Assembly (NCBI GenBank): GCA_015258715.1
Contig: JABZHR010000004.1
Location: 1-64,000 of the forward strand
Length of the DNA stretch: 64,000 nucleotides
DNA from: Atopobium sp.
GTDB lineage: Bacteria; Actinomycetota; Coriobacteriia; Coriobacteriales; Atopobiaceae
Direction of reading: 5' to 3'
Shown: piece by piece, positions 34,714 to 43,112 of the stretch
Numbering within the stretch: position 1 is the stretch's first letter
Layout of the letters: each line of letters opens with the position of its first letter
Program-made: the position numbers and the translations under genes
The notes under the pieces: generated by a model
The model's database searches: none
Seen by the model: only the letters and a program-made list of their open reading frames with translations
What the model was told of the DNA's origin: nothing

Positions 34714-35037
34714 TTAAAGTACCTCGTTATACTCAGTGGGACTAACAGCTGGAGTCTGCGCATCAGGAGCAGACAATGTGTGGACATAAATGGCAATTTT
34801 TATTGCAGTTCTACTCTCCCCTGCAATTTCAATATCAGAAAACGTTGGAGCGCAGGTAATATCCAGACCACACGGAATCAAGAATCCGCGTGCAATGGCA
34901 ACAGCCTTGATGCCCTGGTTGACAGCACCCGCACCAATGCACTGGAGCATAACAGGCTCGTTATCTTTAACCAGTCCTGCAATAGCTCCTGCTACAGAAG
35001 CTGGTGAAGACTTACTTGAAACTTTAAGCAAACCCAT
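34714..35037 (-). CDS. Stage V sporulation protein S-like protein
   Basis: A 107-residue protein whose first 85 residues match SpoVS, an Alba-like fold: LLKVSSKSSPASVAGAIAG, then AGAVNQGIKAVAIARGFL and CAPTFSDIEIAGESRTAIKI. SpoVS is a probable nucleic-acid binder also found in non-sporulating bacteria. A short acidic tail is extra. It starts after GGAG, 27 bp from the GHKL gene, and ends 2 bp from miaB. The rny-spoVS-miaB order recalls Bacillus, where ymdB stands between rny and spoVS. Confidence 0.9.
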   Translation of the reverse strand: MGLLKVSSKSSPASVAGAIAGLVKDNEPVMLQCIGAGAVNQGIKAVAIARGFLIPCGLDITCAPTFSDIEIAGESRTAIKIAIYVHTLSAPDAQTPAVSPTEYNEVL

Positions 35038-35064
35038 GAGTGCTCCAATTATTGTGCGTTTGTT

Positions 35065-36150
35065 CTACTCTTGCGACTCAATATCAAAAGTCACAACAAT
35101 CTTGTTTTTACTTACACGAACACGAGGCTCAGTCGTCAAAGAAACGTAGTATTTCTCGGACAACTCAGCAAAGCTCTGCTCCATTTTTCGAGAAAAACTG
35201 CTGACATCAGCTTTGCTCATCCTGAGACCTCGATGATCTTTCATCAAATCAACTTCGCGAGAAACCCCATCAGTCTCAACAGAATGACTAACTTGTGCAT
35301 ACACACTGCGTAAAGGCTTAATCTGCTCAGCAATAATTCTATGAGCGGTTCTATCTGACACTGAAAGACCAAGAGTCTTACAAACCTCAGAAAGTTCTAT
35401 TGCATCTGCTGCAGCCCTAAAGCGCTCAAGAACAGGAACATTTTCAAAACCTTCAACAAATAGCAGGTCAGCAATATCAAGGGTTTGAGCAATTCTGCGA
35501 CGAGCAGTAGCTGCAATCTCTGCAGCGGAGCCCAGCATTACCTCGCACGAGCCTTTAACCTCAAGAGCAAAGTCGCAGCAGGTACGAATAATATTGTGAG
35601 GACCCTTAACGGTTGTTTTAAGTCCGTCTTCATTCAAACCACAGGTTGGCCAAGTAGATTGGTCTACTCGCTCGGAAATTTTAGTGGTATCCACCACAAC
35701 TTGAATAGCAGAACCAAGTCCCGGAGCCGAAGCTACAACCTGAGCTGATTCACAGTTTTCTTTGATGGAATAAAGGGCCATGCCTCGGCCGTGGATTCCC
35801 CAACGGTCCATGTGCATGCTCTCAAGCTTAGAGGTAACACGAGCTTCAAAAATCTTCTCTTGCATGTCTTTTGGAATACCCTGACCATCATCAAGAATAG
35901 TGATAGTTCTTAGTGCACCCTCTTTTGAGGTTGCCACATAAATATGACGAGCGCCAGCATCGCGAGAATTTCTCAAGAGCTCGATAACAATATCTTCTAC
36001 TGAACGAATATCATGCTTTGCCTGCCTACGCTCAGCTTCTGCTACGCGTAAACGAACGTACCCCGCGCCGAGGGATTCCTCGACACGGAGTGCGCGCTCA
36101 CCTCCCATAGAGGCGACAAAACCTGTTAAGTCAGTAGAAGTGGCTGCCAT
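35065..36150 (-). CDS. GHKL-family ATPase (MutL/Hsp90-like ATP-binding domain), function unknown
   Basis: A 361-residue protein with an N-terminal GHKL ATPase. The N-box is ELLRNSRDAGARHI, the G1 box DDGQGIP and the G2 box GIHGRGMALYSI, as in MutL, Hsp90 and MORC. No histidine-kinase H-box, receiver or membrane segment is present. The C-terminal half (about 190-361) is not recognised, with an alternating helix-strand look. It starts 4 bp after rny without a clear ribosome site, so it is probably coupled to it, and precedes spoVS. Context suggests a role linked to RNA decay or nucleic acid binding; that is inference only. Confidence 0.8.
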   Translation of the reverse strand: MAATSTDLTGFVASMGGERALRVEESLGAGYVRLRVAEAERRQAKHDIRSVEDIVIELLRNSRDAGARHIYVATSKEGALRTITILDDGQGIPKDMQEKIFEARVTSKLESMHMDRWGIHGRGMALYSIKENCESAQVVASAPGLGSAIQVVVDTTKISERVDQSTWPTCGLNEDGLKTTVKGPHNIIRTCCDFALEVKGSCEVMLGSAAEIAATARRRIAQTLDIADLLFVEGFENVPVLERFRAAADAIELSEVCKTLGLSVSDRTAHRIIAEQIKPLRSVYAQVSHSVETDGVSREVDLMKDHRGLRMSKADVSSFSRKMEQSFAELSEKYYVSLTTEPRVRVSKNKIVVTFDIESQE

Positions 36151-36153
36151 AGA

Positions 36154-37707
36154 TTACTTAGCAACATCCACAGCACGAGACTCGCGAATAACAACAACGC
36201 GAACCTGTCCTGGGTATTCCATCTCATCCTCAATTTGCTTAGCAATATCGTGAGCAAGAACAGTTGCCTCGGAATCGCTAATCATCTGAGGCTCAACCAT
36301 AACGTGAAGCTCACGGCCAGCCTGCATTGCATATGTACGCTCAACGCCCTCATGTGCGTTAGAAATAGCCTCAAGCTTCTCAAGGCGCTTAATGTAGTTC
36401 TCAGCGGACTCACGACGAGCGCCAGGACGTGCAGCAGAAATAGCGTCTGCAGCCATAACAAGCATGTCAAGAACAGTATTTGGCTCAATATCTGCATGGT
36501 GAGCCTCAATGGCGTGAACAATCTCTGGACGCTCACCATAACGACGAGCAAGATCTGCACCAATTACAGCGTGTGGACCCTCAACCTCGTGGTCAATTGC
36601 CTTGCCGAGGTCATGGAGAAGACCTGCGCGCTTTGCTGGAGCAGGCTCAAGACCAAGCTCTTCAGCCATAATGCCGCAAAGTACTGCAACCTGGACAGAG
36701 TGTGCAAGAACATTTTGACCGTAAGAAGTGCGGTAACGGAGCTTACCAAGAGTTTTAACAATCTCTGGATGAAGATCGTGAATACCACAATCAAATGCAG
36801 CCTGTTCGCCAGCCTCAAGAACGCGCTCATTTACAAGGGCCTCTGCCTTCTTGTAGAGCTCCTCAATACGTGCTGGATGAATACGACCATCTGCAATGAG
36901 GTTCTCAAGTGCAACGCGAGCAGTCTCACGACGAACAGGATCAAAACTTGAGAGAACTACAGTCTCTGGAGTGTCATCAATAACAAGAGAAACGCCAGAT
37001 ACCTGTTCAAACGTACGAATGTTACGACCCTCACGTCCAATAATCCTACCCTTTAGGTCATCGGATGGGATATGAACGGAAGTAACGGTAATCTCAGAAG
37101 CTTGATCTGCAGCAACACGCTGAATAGCGGTAGAAATAATCTCACGGGCGGTTTTATCAGCCTGTGCACGAACGCGCTGCTCAGACTCACGAAGAATCAT
37201 AGCCTCATCGCGAACGCTTTCTGAACGAACACGAGCCAAAAGCTCATCATGAGCCTCATCTTTTGTAAGAGCTGCAATGCGCTCAAGCTCTTGAGACTGC
37301 TGAGAAACAAGAGAATCCAAATCATTCTTACGACGATCAAGCTGACCCTGAAGACTGGAGAGCTGATGCTCACGCTTCTCTAGTGCATCAGTGCGGTGGT
37401 CGAGGGACTCTTCACGCTGAAGAATACGATTCTCCATGCTACGGAGTTCGCTCTTACGCTTTTTCTCTTCTGCCTCTGCTGCCTGCTTGAGCTGAAGAAC
37501 TTCTTCTTTAGCCTCAAGAACAGCCTCTTTTTTAACAGTTTCTGCCTGACGAGCTGCTTCAGAAGCAATGCGATCTGCATTAGTTTGAGCATCTTTTAAC
37601 TGCTGCTCTGCAGTTTTAATCTTTGAATTACTAATGTTAGAGAGCACGCCGTATGCAAGGCCTACTCCCACAAGAAGGCAAATAATGCCTACTGCTGCTA
37701 ATTCCAT
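36154..37707 (-). CDS. rny: Ribonuclease Y
   Basis: RNase Y is a membrane-anchored endoribonuclease that starts mRNA decay. The 517-residue protein has an N-terminal membrane helix (VGIICLLVGVGLAYGVL), a long charged coiled coil (about 30-200), a KH domain with GRIIGREGRNIR, and an HD phosphohydrolase domain with the metal-binding HDLGKAIDHE. AGGAG precedes the ATG. It heads the rny-GHKL-spoVS-miaB-miaA strand run. RNase J (47122) and PNPase (49035) supply the rest of a Gram-positive-type degradation set. Confidence 0.97.
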   Translation of the reverse strand: MELAAVGIICLLVGVGLAYGVLSNISNSKIKTAEQQLKDAQTNADRIASEAARQAETVKKEAVLEAKEEVLQLKQAAEAEEKKRKSELRSMENRILQREESLDHRTDALEKREHQLSSLQGQLDRRKNDLDSLVSQQSQELERIAALTKDEAHDELLARVRSESVRDEAMILRESEQRVRAQADKTAREIISTAIQRVAADQASEITVTSVHIPSDDLKGRIIGREGRNIRTFEQVSGVSLVIDDTPETVVLSSFDPVRRETARVALENLIADGRIHPARIEELYKKAEALVNERVLEAGEQAAFDCGIHDLHPEIVKTLGKLRYRTSYGQNVLAHSVQVAVLCGIMAEELGLEPAPAKRAGLLHDLGKAIDHEVEGPHAVIGADLARRYGERPEIVHAIEAHHADIEPNTVLDMLVMAADAISAARPGARRESAENYIKRLEKLEAISNAHEGVERTYAMQAGRELHVMVEPQMISDSEATVLAHDIAKQIEDEMEYPGQVRVVVIRESRAVDVAK

Positions 37708-37766
37708 ACCTACTCCTCAAATGGCGATTACAAAAGTGTTCAGGAGACTTTAAACACAACAGTGTC

Positions 37767-37792
37767 TAAAGAACCCGCCATGAGCAGGGTTC
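37767..37792 (-). terminator. Possible terminator downstream of recX
   Basis: GAACCC pairs with GGGTTC, followed by TTT on the minus strand, in the 283-bp gap between recX and rny. The T-run is short. A TAGCAGGTAG motif lies at 37931-37940 in the same gap. Confidence 0.45.
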
Positions 37793-37990
37793 ATTGGCTG
37801 GTCATGCCACATGCAGAGATAGATCAAGTGTATGAGATACCTACTGTATACGTGACGCTGGTTGCCCAGCGGAAATGAGCCTATTCACGGCATATTTATC
37901 GTATAGAGCATTGTAACTTTTGTCAATAAATAGCAGGTAGGAAAAGTAAAACACACCAATACAACAGACTTATAAGCTAAGCAAATGTAA

Positions 37991-38665
37991 TCACTCAGAT
38001 GGAGCGTTCTCGTCTAAAATCTTTTTAGCAACTGATGAAGCTATAGAAAATGAGTATCCCTTAGTTGCCAGAAACCTCACCAGTTTCTCATAATCATTTT
38101 TTCCGGATAGATGTTTTCTTTGAGCTAAAGAATACGCAACTTCAAATTCATCTACATCAGAAAAATATGCATCAGGCCATCCAGAAAGCGTCTCGACCTC
38201 AATTCCCTTTTTAGAAATCTCAGTTTTAATTTTAAGAGGGCCCCAACCTTGAGAGATTTTAGATCGTATATAGACATCTGCGAAGTGACTGTCATTAACT
38301 AAGCCAACTTCAACAGCTCTCTGCACTGCAGCATCTCTGACGTTCTTCTGATAACCATCGAGCATGAGTTTTTTCTGAAGCTCCGCTGTAGAGTAATCCC
38401 TTTTTACAATCAAAGTCTCAATGCGAGCTTTAATGCATTGCGTTGAAATCTCTTTAACCTCATACAAAAACTCATTGCGAGAAGAAGGTGTAAAAACACC
38501 ATCTTTCTCTTTGTTCTGAAGAGCTCGAGCTACTGTTGGAGGAACAAAGAATTCCTCTGTTCCTCCAACTTCAGTTTCTAAAATAATCTTTGCCTTGGGC
38601 TTTGCTTGACCAAGAACTGCTTGTTTCTTTTGTGGAAGCTCAATTGTCCAAGAAATCTCTGACAT
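37991..38665 (-). CDS. recX: Regulatory protein RecX
   Basis: RecX binds RecA filaments and limits their activity. The 224-residue protein has a variable N-terminal part (1-85) followed by the three-helix repeats of RecX: KRDYSTAELQKKLMLDGY, VGLVNDSHFADVYIRSKISQGWGPLKIKTEISKKG and KNDYEKLVRFLATKGYSF. Its ATG overlaps the recA stop (TAATG), so it is translated in step with recA and shares its SOS promoter. Confidence 0.9.
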   Translation of the reverse strand: MSEISWTIELPQKKQAVLGQAKPKAKIILETEVGGTEEFFVPPTVARALQNKEKDGVFTPSSRNEFLYEVKEISTQCIKARIETLIVKRDYSTAELQKKLMLDGYQKNVRDAAVQRAVEVGLVNDSHFADVYIRSKISQGWGPLKIKTEISKKGIEVETLSGWPDAYFSDVDEFEVAYSLAQRKHLSGKNDYEKLVRFLATKGYSFSIASSVAKKILDENAPSE

Positions 38666-39753
38666 TATTCAGCAGAATCTTCCGTTGCAACTGGAGTGCC
38701 AACTTCAGAATCTTCATCAAATACAAGACCACAAGCAACTCGTACTTTGTGATCAATCTCTTCCATAAGGTCTGGATTGGCCGTAAGGAAAGCTTTAGCT
38801 GCTTCTCTACCCTGACCAAGACGCTCGCCCTCATAGGTGAACCATGCGCCAGACTTGTTGACAATCTCAAAGTCAACAGCCATATCAAGAATGGAGCCTT
38901 CTTTAGAGATGCCCTGGCCATACATAATGTCAAACTCAGCAACCTTAAAAGGTGGAGCAACCTTGTTCTTTACAACCTTAACGCGAACGCGGTTACCAAC
39001 GTTTTCACCGTTAACCTTAATACTGTCAACGCGACGAATGTCCATGCGGACAGTGGAGAAGAACTTAAGAGCCCTACCACCAGAAGTGGTCTCTGGGCTA
39101 CCAAACATAACACCAATCTTCTCTCTCAGTTGGTTAATGAAAATACAGAGGGTATTTGACTTGGCAAGAGATCCTGCAAGCTTACGGAGAGCCTGACTCA
39201 TAAGACGAGCCTGAAGACCAACACTAGAATCGCCGATTTCTCCCTCAATCTCTGCACGAGGAACAAGAGCAGCAACGGAGTCTACAACCACAACGTCAAT
39301 TGCACCTGAGCGAACAAGCATGTCACAAATCTCTAGAGCCTGCTCACCAGTATCTGGCTGAGAAATAAGAACATCGTCAATATCAACACCAATACGAGCC
39401 GCATAGCCTGGGTCCAGTGCGTGCTCTGCATCAATAAAAGCTACAACGCCACCCAGTGCCTGAGCTTCTGCAAGAATTTCTAGTGAAAGAGTTGTCTTAC
39501 CAGAAGACTCTGGACCATAGATCTCTACGATACGACCGCGAGGAACGCCGCCAATACCCAATGCGGCATCAAGAGCAAGTGAGCCAGTTGGGATAGCCTG
39601 AATATCAAAGGCAGGACCACCCTCACCCAAACGCATAATTGCGCCTGCGCCAAATTTCTTCTCGATTTCTGCTGTAGTTGAAGAGATGACCTCATCCCTC
39701 TCATCACCAGTAGTACGAGCCTTAATCTCTTTTGAAACGGACTTTTTAGCCAT
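38665..39753 (-). CDS. recA: Recombinase RecA
   Basis: RecA forms filaments on single-stranded DNA, drives strand exchange and triggers LexA self-cleavage. The 362-residue protein has the family beginning EKKFGAGAIMRLG, Walker A GPESSGKTTLSL, Walker B VVVDSVAAL, the L1 loop MSQALRKLAG and the L2 region with NQLREKIGVMFGSPETT. AAGGAG precedes the ATG. A near-perfect promoter with a LexA box in its spacer lies directly upstream, and recX follows with a one-base overlap. Confidence 0.98.
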   Translation of the reverse strand: MAKKSVSKEIKARTTGDERDEVISSTTAEIEKKFGAGAIMRLGEGGPAFDIQAIPTGSLALDAALGIGGVPRGRIVEIYGPESSGKTTLSLEILAEAQALGGVVAFIDAEHALDPGYAARIGVDIDDVLISQPDTGEQALEICDMLVRSGAIDVVVVDSVAALVPRAEIEGEIGDSSVGLQARLMSQALRKLAGSLAKSNTLCIFINQLREKIGVMFGSPETTSGGRALKFFSTVRMDIRRVDSIKVNGENVGNRVRVKVVKNKVAPPFKVAEFDIMYGQGISKEGSILDMAVDFEIVNKSGAWFTYEGERLGQGREAAKAFLTANPDLMEEIDHKVRVACGLVFDEDSEVGTPVATEDSAE

Positions 39754-39782
39754 GGAAACTCCTTGCTCTTTTTGTTACTAGA

Positions 39783-39811
39783 ATAATATAAGAACAGACG
39801 TTCTATGTCAA
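39783..39811 (-). promoter_or_regulatory. recA SOS promoter with LexA box in the spacer
   Basis: On the minus strand TTGACA (39806-39811) and TATTAT (39783-39788) are separated by exactly 17 bp. The palindrome GAACAGACGTTC (39792-39803) lies within that spacer, so LexA binding would block RNA polymerase. Position and box match SOS control of recA. Confidence 0.88.
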
Positions 39812-39930
39812 CGTCAAACATATACTCTATAGAGGTAATTTGTCAGAATTCTTACCTCTGTTTTTCCACTCTTGAGCAGCAAATTTCTTCTGAATTACAA
39901 ATTTGTCTGTATAAGTCCTGCAAAGCCGCA

Positions 39931-39966
39931 TAAAAAAGAAGTCCAAAACTGATTTGTTTTGGACTT
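39931..39966 (-). terminator. Terminator of cinA
   Basis: GAAGTCCAAAAC pairs perfectly with GTTTTGGACTTC (12 bp, 5-nt loop), followed by TTTTTTA on the minus strand. Confidence 0.88.
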
Positions 39967-39984
39967 CCCTATTAAAATCAGATT

Positions 39985-40482
39985 TCAAGCCTTCACAATT
40001 GCTTCATGAATTAATTGCAAAGCTTGTAAAACTGCAGCTTCTCGCACCTGTTCTCTAGTGCCAGAAAAATGTTTACAGACCGTATGGGTAAAGTTATTAC
40101 TGGTAATACCAAACCAAACCGTTCCAACTGGTTTACCAGGCTCTTCTCCTGTTGGACCAGCTATTCCGGTAACGGAAACTGCAATGTCAGAACCAATAAC
40201 TTTTCTAACGCCTGAAGCCATCTGAGCAGCACAGGGTTCAGAAACAGCACCAAGGGACGGCTCTTCAAAAATATCCTTTGAGACACCCAATACCTTCTGC
40301 TTAATCTCAATGGTATAGCTCACAACAGAGCCTTTAAGCACGCTCGATGATCCAGAAATGGCGGTAAGTGCACCTGCAACAAGTCCTCCCGTACAAGACT
40401 CGGCAGAAGCAACGGTAAGACCAGCCTCAAGAGCCTCTGAAACAACTTGTTGAGCTTCTGAAAGCACTTCAGATGAAAACAT
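39985..40482 (-). CDS. CinA-family nicotinamide-nucleotide amidohydrolase
   Basis: A CinA C-terminal-domain protein (PncC type), which deamidates NMN in NAD recycling. The 165 residues from the chosen start include TVASAESCTGGLVAGALT, SYTIEIKQKVLGV, VSEPCAAQMA and VSVTGIAGPTGEEPGKPVGTVW, the conserved active-site segments. The frame extends to 40512, but the domain normally starts as at ATG 40482. Neither start has a good ribosome site, so this is uncertain. It stands alone between pgsA and recA; cinA beside recA is a known pairing, tied to competence in streptococci. Nested short palindromes lie just upstream. Confidence 0.88.
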   Translation of the reverse strand: MFSSEVLSEAQQVVSEALEAGLTVASAESCTGGLVAGALTAISGSSSVLKGSVVSYTIEIKQKVLGVSKDIFEEPSLGAVSEPCAAQMASGVRKVIGSDIAVSVTGIAGPTGEEPGKPVGTVWFGITSNNFTHTVCKHFSGTREQVREAAVLQALQLIHEAIVKA

Positions 40483-40575
40483 ATGAATCACAACTTTTCG
40501 GTCCGCATGCAAACGTTTGGTATGAAAACATACCTATCGTATATACGTATGGCGCCTCAGAGAGACGCCATCTTG

Positions 40576-41181
40576 TTAAACTTCAGCAATGTATTGCCAA
40601 GACTTTACAAAGTAGTCAATTCCTGACCAGGCCGTAAGAACTACTGCAACCCACATAGATACGTTAAAGATAAAGAGCAAAACGTCCTGAATCATTCCTC
40701 CGGGGATGCTCGGTAAGAAAAGCAAGCCACAGATAGCAACCATAGTTGTTGCAGTCTTCCATTTGCCCAAGTCAGATGCGGCAATAACAACGCCCTTTGA
40801 TGCGACAACCATTCTCAGGCCCGACACCAAAAACTCTCGTGCAACAATCACTAAAAGCACCCAAGGAGAAACCATATGCCACTCAAGGAGCACAAAAAGG
40901 GCCACAACAACAGCGAGTTTATCGGCAATTGGATCTAAGAACTTACCAAACGTAGTAACTTCATTTCTACTGCGGGCAAGATAACCATCAAGCTTATCGG
41001 TCAAAGAAATGACAACATAGCCAATAAAGACAAGAAAGGCTCCGAGGTTAAAACCAGGTGTTGCTAGAGAATCGGCCAGAGATACGCCTAAAAGCTGTGC
41101 AAGGAGAAGCCAAAAGGGTACCAGCACCACTCGAGCGCAGGTAACAATATTTGCAGGTGTCCAAATTGTCTTCGATGACAT
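40576..41181 (-). CDS. pgsA: CDP-diacylglycerol--glycerol-3-phosphate 3-phosphatidyltransferase
   Basis: PgsA makes phosphatidylglycerol phosphate, the committed step to phosphatidylglycerol. The 201-residue membrane protein begins TPANIVTCARVVLVPFW and contains the full signature from DKLDGYLAR through G-KFL-DPIAD. Length and the start are those of canonical PgsA, unlike the longer homologue at 14547. It follows rimO by 13 bp, and the rimO-pgsA-cinA-recA order is widespread in Gram-positives. Confidence 0.93.
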   Translation of the reverse strand: MSSKTIWTPANIVTCARVVLVPFWLLLAQLLGVSLADSLATPGFNLGAFLVFIGYVVISLTDKLDGYLARSRNEVTTFGKFLDPIADKLAVVVALFVLLEWHMVSPWVLLVIVAREFLVSGLRMVVASKGVVIAASDLGKWKTATTMVAICGLLFLPSIPGGMIQDVLLFIFNVSMWVAVVLTAWSGIDYFVKSWQYIAEV

Positions 41182-41194
41182 GACCTATCCCCAA

Positions 41195-42601
41195 CTAAAC
41201 GGTTTTCTCGCCAGACTGCGTGTCTGTAGCGTCTACAATCTCGCCAATCATTTCATAACAGAAAGAATCTACCAGGTCACAAAGGACAATATCTCCGACT
41301 GCGGCCTCTCCCTCTGCAATGTGAACAGCGCCATCGCAGTCAGGAGCCTGGAACCACGTATGGCCGATAAGCTCAGTGCCCTCGTCAGATTCTTCAATTC
41401 CGTCGATAATAACCTCGCAGCGCTCGCCAACGTGACGAGCGGTGGCAGCAAAACCGAGCTGCTCTACAAGGTCAAGCAGGCGCTGCGTGCGCTCAATCTT
41501 TACCTCGTCAGGAACCTGATCAGACATCTTTGCGCCCAGAGTTCCCTCTTCAGGCGAATAGGTAAAGACGGATGTGTAATCAAACTCCTGCTCCTGAATA
41601 AAGTCATAGAGCTCATCTGATTCATCATCAGTCTCGCCTGGAAAGCCGCACATTCCCGTAGTTCGAAGAACCATGCCAGGAATCTCTGTTCTGAGGCGAT
41701 CAAAAAGCTCACGAAGCTCCTGTGTAGAGCCAGAACGACCCATACGCTTAAGAATACGCTCGTTGCAGTGCTGAATTGGAATATCAATGTAAGGTAAAAC
41801 CTCAGGTGTATCGCGAATCGTGCTGATGAGCTCATCGGTCATACCTTCTGGCTGCAGATACAAAACGCGAATCCATCCCTTATAAGGACGAACTACCTCA
41901 GCAACCTGCTGCATAAGCTTAGCAAGCGTTGGAGTCTGACCATCTGCTGTATCAGGCATATCCGAGCCCCAGATACCGGTGTCCTGGCCAATCAAAATGA
42001 CCTCACGAACACCACCTTCCATCAGCTCATGTACCTCTTGAAGAATCTCTTCAGCGGCCCTTGAGTGATAGTGGCCACGAATATACGGAATAGCGCAGAA
42101 AGCGCAGAATCTGTCACAGCCCTCAGAAATCTTTACAAACGCACTAGCGCCATCAATGGTGCGCAGCATGCCGTGAGCAGCAACAATAGACTGCGTTGGT
42201 TCAGGAATATTCAGGACGTCCGCAACAACGCTGACAATGCCGTCCTCTTGATCTGCGGGAACAAAGGCAGCAACCTCAGGAAGCTGCTCATTAAGTTCTG
42301 CACCGTAACGAGAAGGCACGCAGCCACACATAATAATGGGCAGCTTACGCACTCCCTCAGAAGCGCCTTCGGCAATCTCAAGGGTAGTCTCAATAGACTC
42401 TTCTGTTGCAGAAGCCAAGAACGAGCAGGTATTGATAATTGCAACGTCTGCTGACTCTGGGTCTGCAACTTCACCAAAACCAGAGGCCAAAAGACGCGCA
42501 CGCATGCGATCTGTATCAACCTCGTTTTTAGCGCATCCTAACGTGATGTATAGGACGTTATAGCCCCTATCGATAGTTGTTGAACTGGAGGGGCTGGCCA
42601 T
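41195..42601 (-). CDS. rimO: Ribosomal protein S12 methylthiotransferase
   Basis: RimO methylthiolates an aspartate of ribosomal protein S12. The 468-residue radical-SAM enzyme has auxiliary-cluster cysteines in TLGCAKNEVDTDRM, INTCSFLASA and MCGCVPSRY, the radical-SAM GCDRFCAFCAIPYIRGHYHSR and a TRAM domain at the end. The frame reaches 42625, but ATG 42601 has AAGGAGA upstream. Its start lies 35 bp inside the end of yajQ, so the two are coupled. It is one of three methylthiotransferases in the window. Confidence 0.95.
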   Translation of the reverse strand: MASPSSSTTIDRGYNVLYITLGCAKNEVDTDRMRARLLASGFGEVADPESADVAIINTCSFLASATEESIETTLEIAEGASEGVRKLPIIMCGCVPSRYGAELNEQLPEVAAFVPADQEDGIVSVVADVLNIPEPTQSIVAAHGMLRTIDGASAFVKISEGCDRFCAFCAIPYIRGHYHSRAAEEILQEVHELMEGGVREVILIGQDTGIWGSDMPDTADGQTPTLAKLMQQVAEVVRPYKGWIRVLYLQPEGMTDELISTIRDTPEVLPYIDIPIQHCNERILKRMGRSGSTQELRELFDRLRTEIPGMVLRTTGMCGFPGETDDESDELYDFIQEQEFDYTSVFTYSPEEGTLGAKMSDQVPDEVKIERTQRLLDLVEQLGFAATARHVGERCEVIIDGIEESDEGTELIGHTWFQAPDCDGAVHIAEGEAAVGDIVLCDLVDSFCYEMIGEIVDATDTQSGEKTV

Positions 42602-43064
42602 AGTCTTTCTCCTTAAGGCTTGCAATCACAGACTGAAGAACATCGCGAGAAGCGCTAGAAACACGCAGCTTATCGCCCTCAACGGTTGCCTTAGCCTTAA
42701 CTTTCATATCACGAATATCTTTAGCAATCTTCTTGGCAGTTTCCTGGTCAATACCAGAAACAATGGAGCCAATCTGACGAACGGTAGAGCCTGCTGCAGG
42801 AATAGGGTCTCCCCAACGAATAGCAGTAAGATCAATTCCGCGCTTTACCAGCTTGGAGCCAAGAACATCCCTAACCTGAGATGCAACAAAATCTGCAGGC
42901 GCCTCAATAGTGAACTTTCCCTCTTTCTTAGAGAGCTCAAGTGTTGCGCCAGAATCTTTTAGATCGTAGCGTTGGGTAAGCTCACGAGCTGCCTGCTGAA
43001 ATGCATTATCAACTTCCATCATGTCGACTTCAGACACAACGTCAAAGCTTGATTCTTTAGCCAT
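42567..43064 (-). CDS. YajQ-family nucleotide-binding protein
   Basis: A 165-residue protein of the YajQ (DUF520) family, tandem RRM-like domains that bind RNA or cyclic di-GMP in some species. Conserved ends are SSFDVVSEVDMMEVDNAFQQ and KVKAKATVEGDKLRVSSASRD, with LQSVIASLKEKDYGQPLQF at the C-terminus. GGAGGGG precedes the ATG. It overlaps rimO. Its role in this organism is unknown. Confidence 0.93.
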   Translation of the reverse strand: MAKESSFDVVSEVDMMEVDNAFQQAARELTQRYDLKDSGATLELSKKEGKFTIEAPADFVASQVRDVLGSKLVKRGIDLTAIRWGDPIPAAGSTVRQIGSIVSGIDQETAKKIAKDIRDMKVKAKATVEGDKLRVSSASRDVLQSVIASLKEKDYGQPLQFNNYR

Positions 43065-43082
43065 TTCCCCTCCGTATTACCT

Positions 43083-43104
43083 GGGCGAGAAGTTCTTCTC
43101 GCCC
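43083..43104. repeat. Perfect inverted pair of the GGCGAGAA/TTCTCGCC motif
   Basis: GGGCGAGAAG and CTTCTCGCCC form a 10-bp perfect palindromic stem with a TT centre, between rodZ and yajQ. No T-run follows, so it is a weak terminator at best. It combines two copies of the dispersed motif family. Confidence 0.85.
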
Positions 43105-43112
43105 CATGGCGT

